From contig CAAFQK010000040.1 in NCBI GenBank assembly GCA_900765115.1, positions 27,805 to 91,804 on the forward strand: a DNA stretch of 64,000 nucleotides, read 5' to 3'. Positions 63,881 to 64,000 of the stretch are shown here, piece by piece. Origin of the DNA: an uncultured Collinsella sp. Its GTDB lineage: Bacteria; Actinomycetota; Coriobacteriia; Coriobacteriales; Coriobacteriaceae. Under the pieces are notes generated by a model, which was not told the DNA's origin, made no database searches, and worked only from the letters and a program-made list of their open reading frames with translations. The position numbers and the translations under genes were made by a program. Numbering within the stretch: position 1 is the first letter of the stretch; each line of letters opens with the position of its first letter.

Positions 63881-63913
63881 AACCACCACAAAGGTGCCAG
63901 GTTACTTTGCACC
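63881..63913. repeat. GGGACAGG-related element, diverged copy
   Basis: ACCACCACAAAGGTGCCAGG matches copy 3 at 4703-4740 over its first 16 bases, then departs (TTACTTTGCACC). The GTCCC core is lost, so it appears degenerate. Confidence 0.6.
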
Positions 63914-63923
63914 AACAAACGAA

Positions 63924-63967
63924 GCGGGGGCCCCGGGCCTTGTGGCCCGGGGGCCCCGCCTTTTTTG
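63924..63967 (+). terminator. Terminator of the bactofilin-like gene
   Basis: GCGGGGGCCCCGGGCC and GGCCCGGGGGCCCCGC form a perfect 16-base stem with a TTGT loop, followed by TTTTTT. Confidence 0.9.
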
Positions 63968-64000
63968 TTGGGTTCTTCTTAGATTTTTTTAAAACAAACA

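Overview
The window looks like chromosomal DNA of a high-GC gut actinobacterium of the class Coriobacteriia, most likely Collinsella. This is inferred from the gene content (membrane-spanning LuxR regulators, LAxTG-type surface proteins, dispersed purine genes, three FIVAR/F5-8C domains on a giant GH31 enzyme) and from the style of the intergenic repeats; no database search was possible. Most genes lie on the minus strand.

Layout. 0-5 kb: an array of palindromes, two LAxTG-anchored surface proteins and a divergent membrane LuxR regulator. 4.7-12 kb: a kinase-like protein, a polar amino acid ABC importer (ATPase, lipoprotein, two permeases), a YqeY protein, a parvulin foldase, a PTS IIA protein and a RelB/PIN toxin-antitoxin pair. 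12.2-25.8 kb: an unusual zinc-ribbon region. It holds an SPFH/zinc-ribbon operon resembling Bacillus ydjGHI, an atypical tRNA-Ser, and four zinc-ribbon membrane proteins. The latter are interrupted by two plus-strand genes: a CxxC zinc-finger protein and an ATPase with a nuclease-like tail. 26-34 kb: purN, purM, purF, a CmpB-type membrane protein, a MoaE-like protein, a class B sortase and purE. 33.7-46 kb: a 2137-residue cell-wall GH31 glycosidase with a C9 tract and palindromes upstream, an IS21-family element, a RelE/Phd pair, a DUF4143-type ATPase, and the truncated 3' end of a second surface protein. 46-61 kb: housekeeping genes (carB, carA, an ABC exporter, a NUDIX hydrolase, purD, purA, dnaB, rplI, rpsR, ssb, rpsF). 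61-64 kb: two canonical tRNA-Ser genes, an inverted copy of a tRNA-Ser 3' end with a run of hairpins, a TRIC-family channel and a bactofilin-like membrane protein.

Themes. Nucleotide supply is well represented: purA, D, E, F, M, N and carAB. Cell-surface work links the sorted proteins, the sortase, the foldase and the glycosidase. The intergenic spaces are rich in long inverted repeats, many carrying a GGGACAGG or GGGACGGG core, which look like a mobile REP-like family. The most promising unexplained systems are the ydjGHI-like operon, the zinc-ribbon membrane sensor paralogues and the atypical tRNA-Ser.
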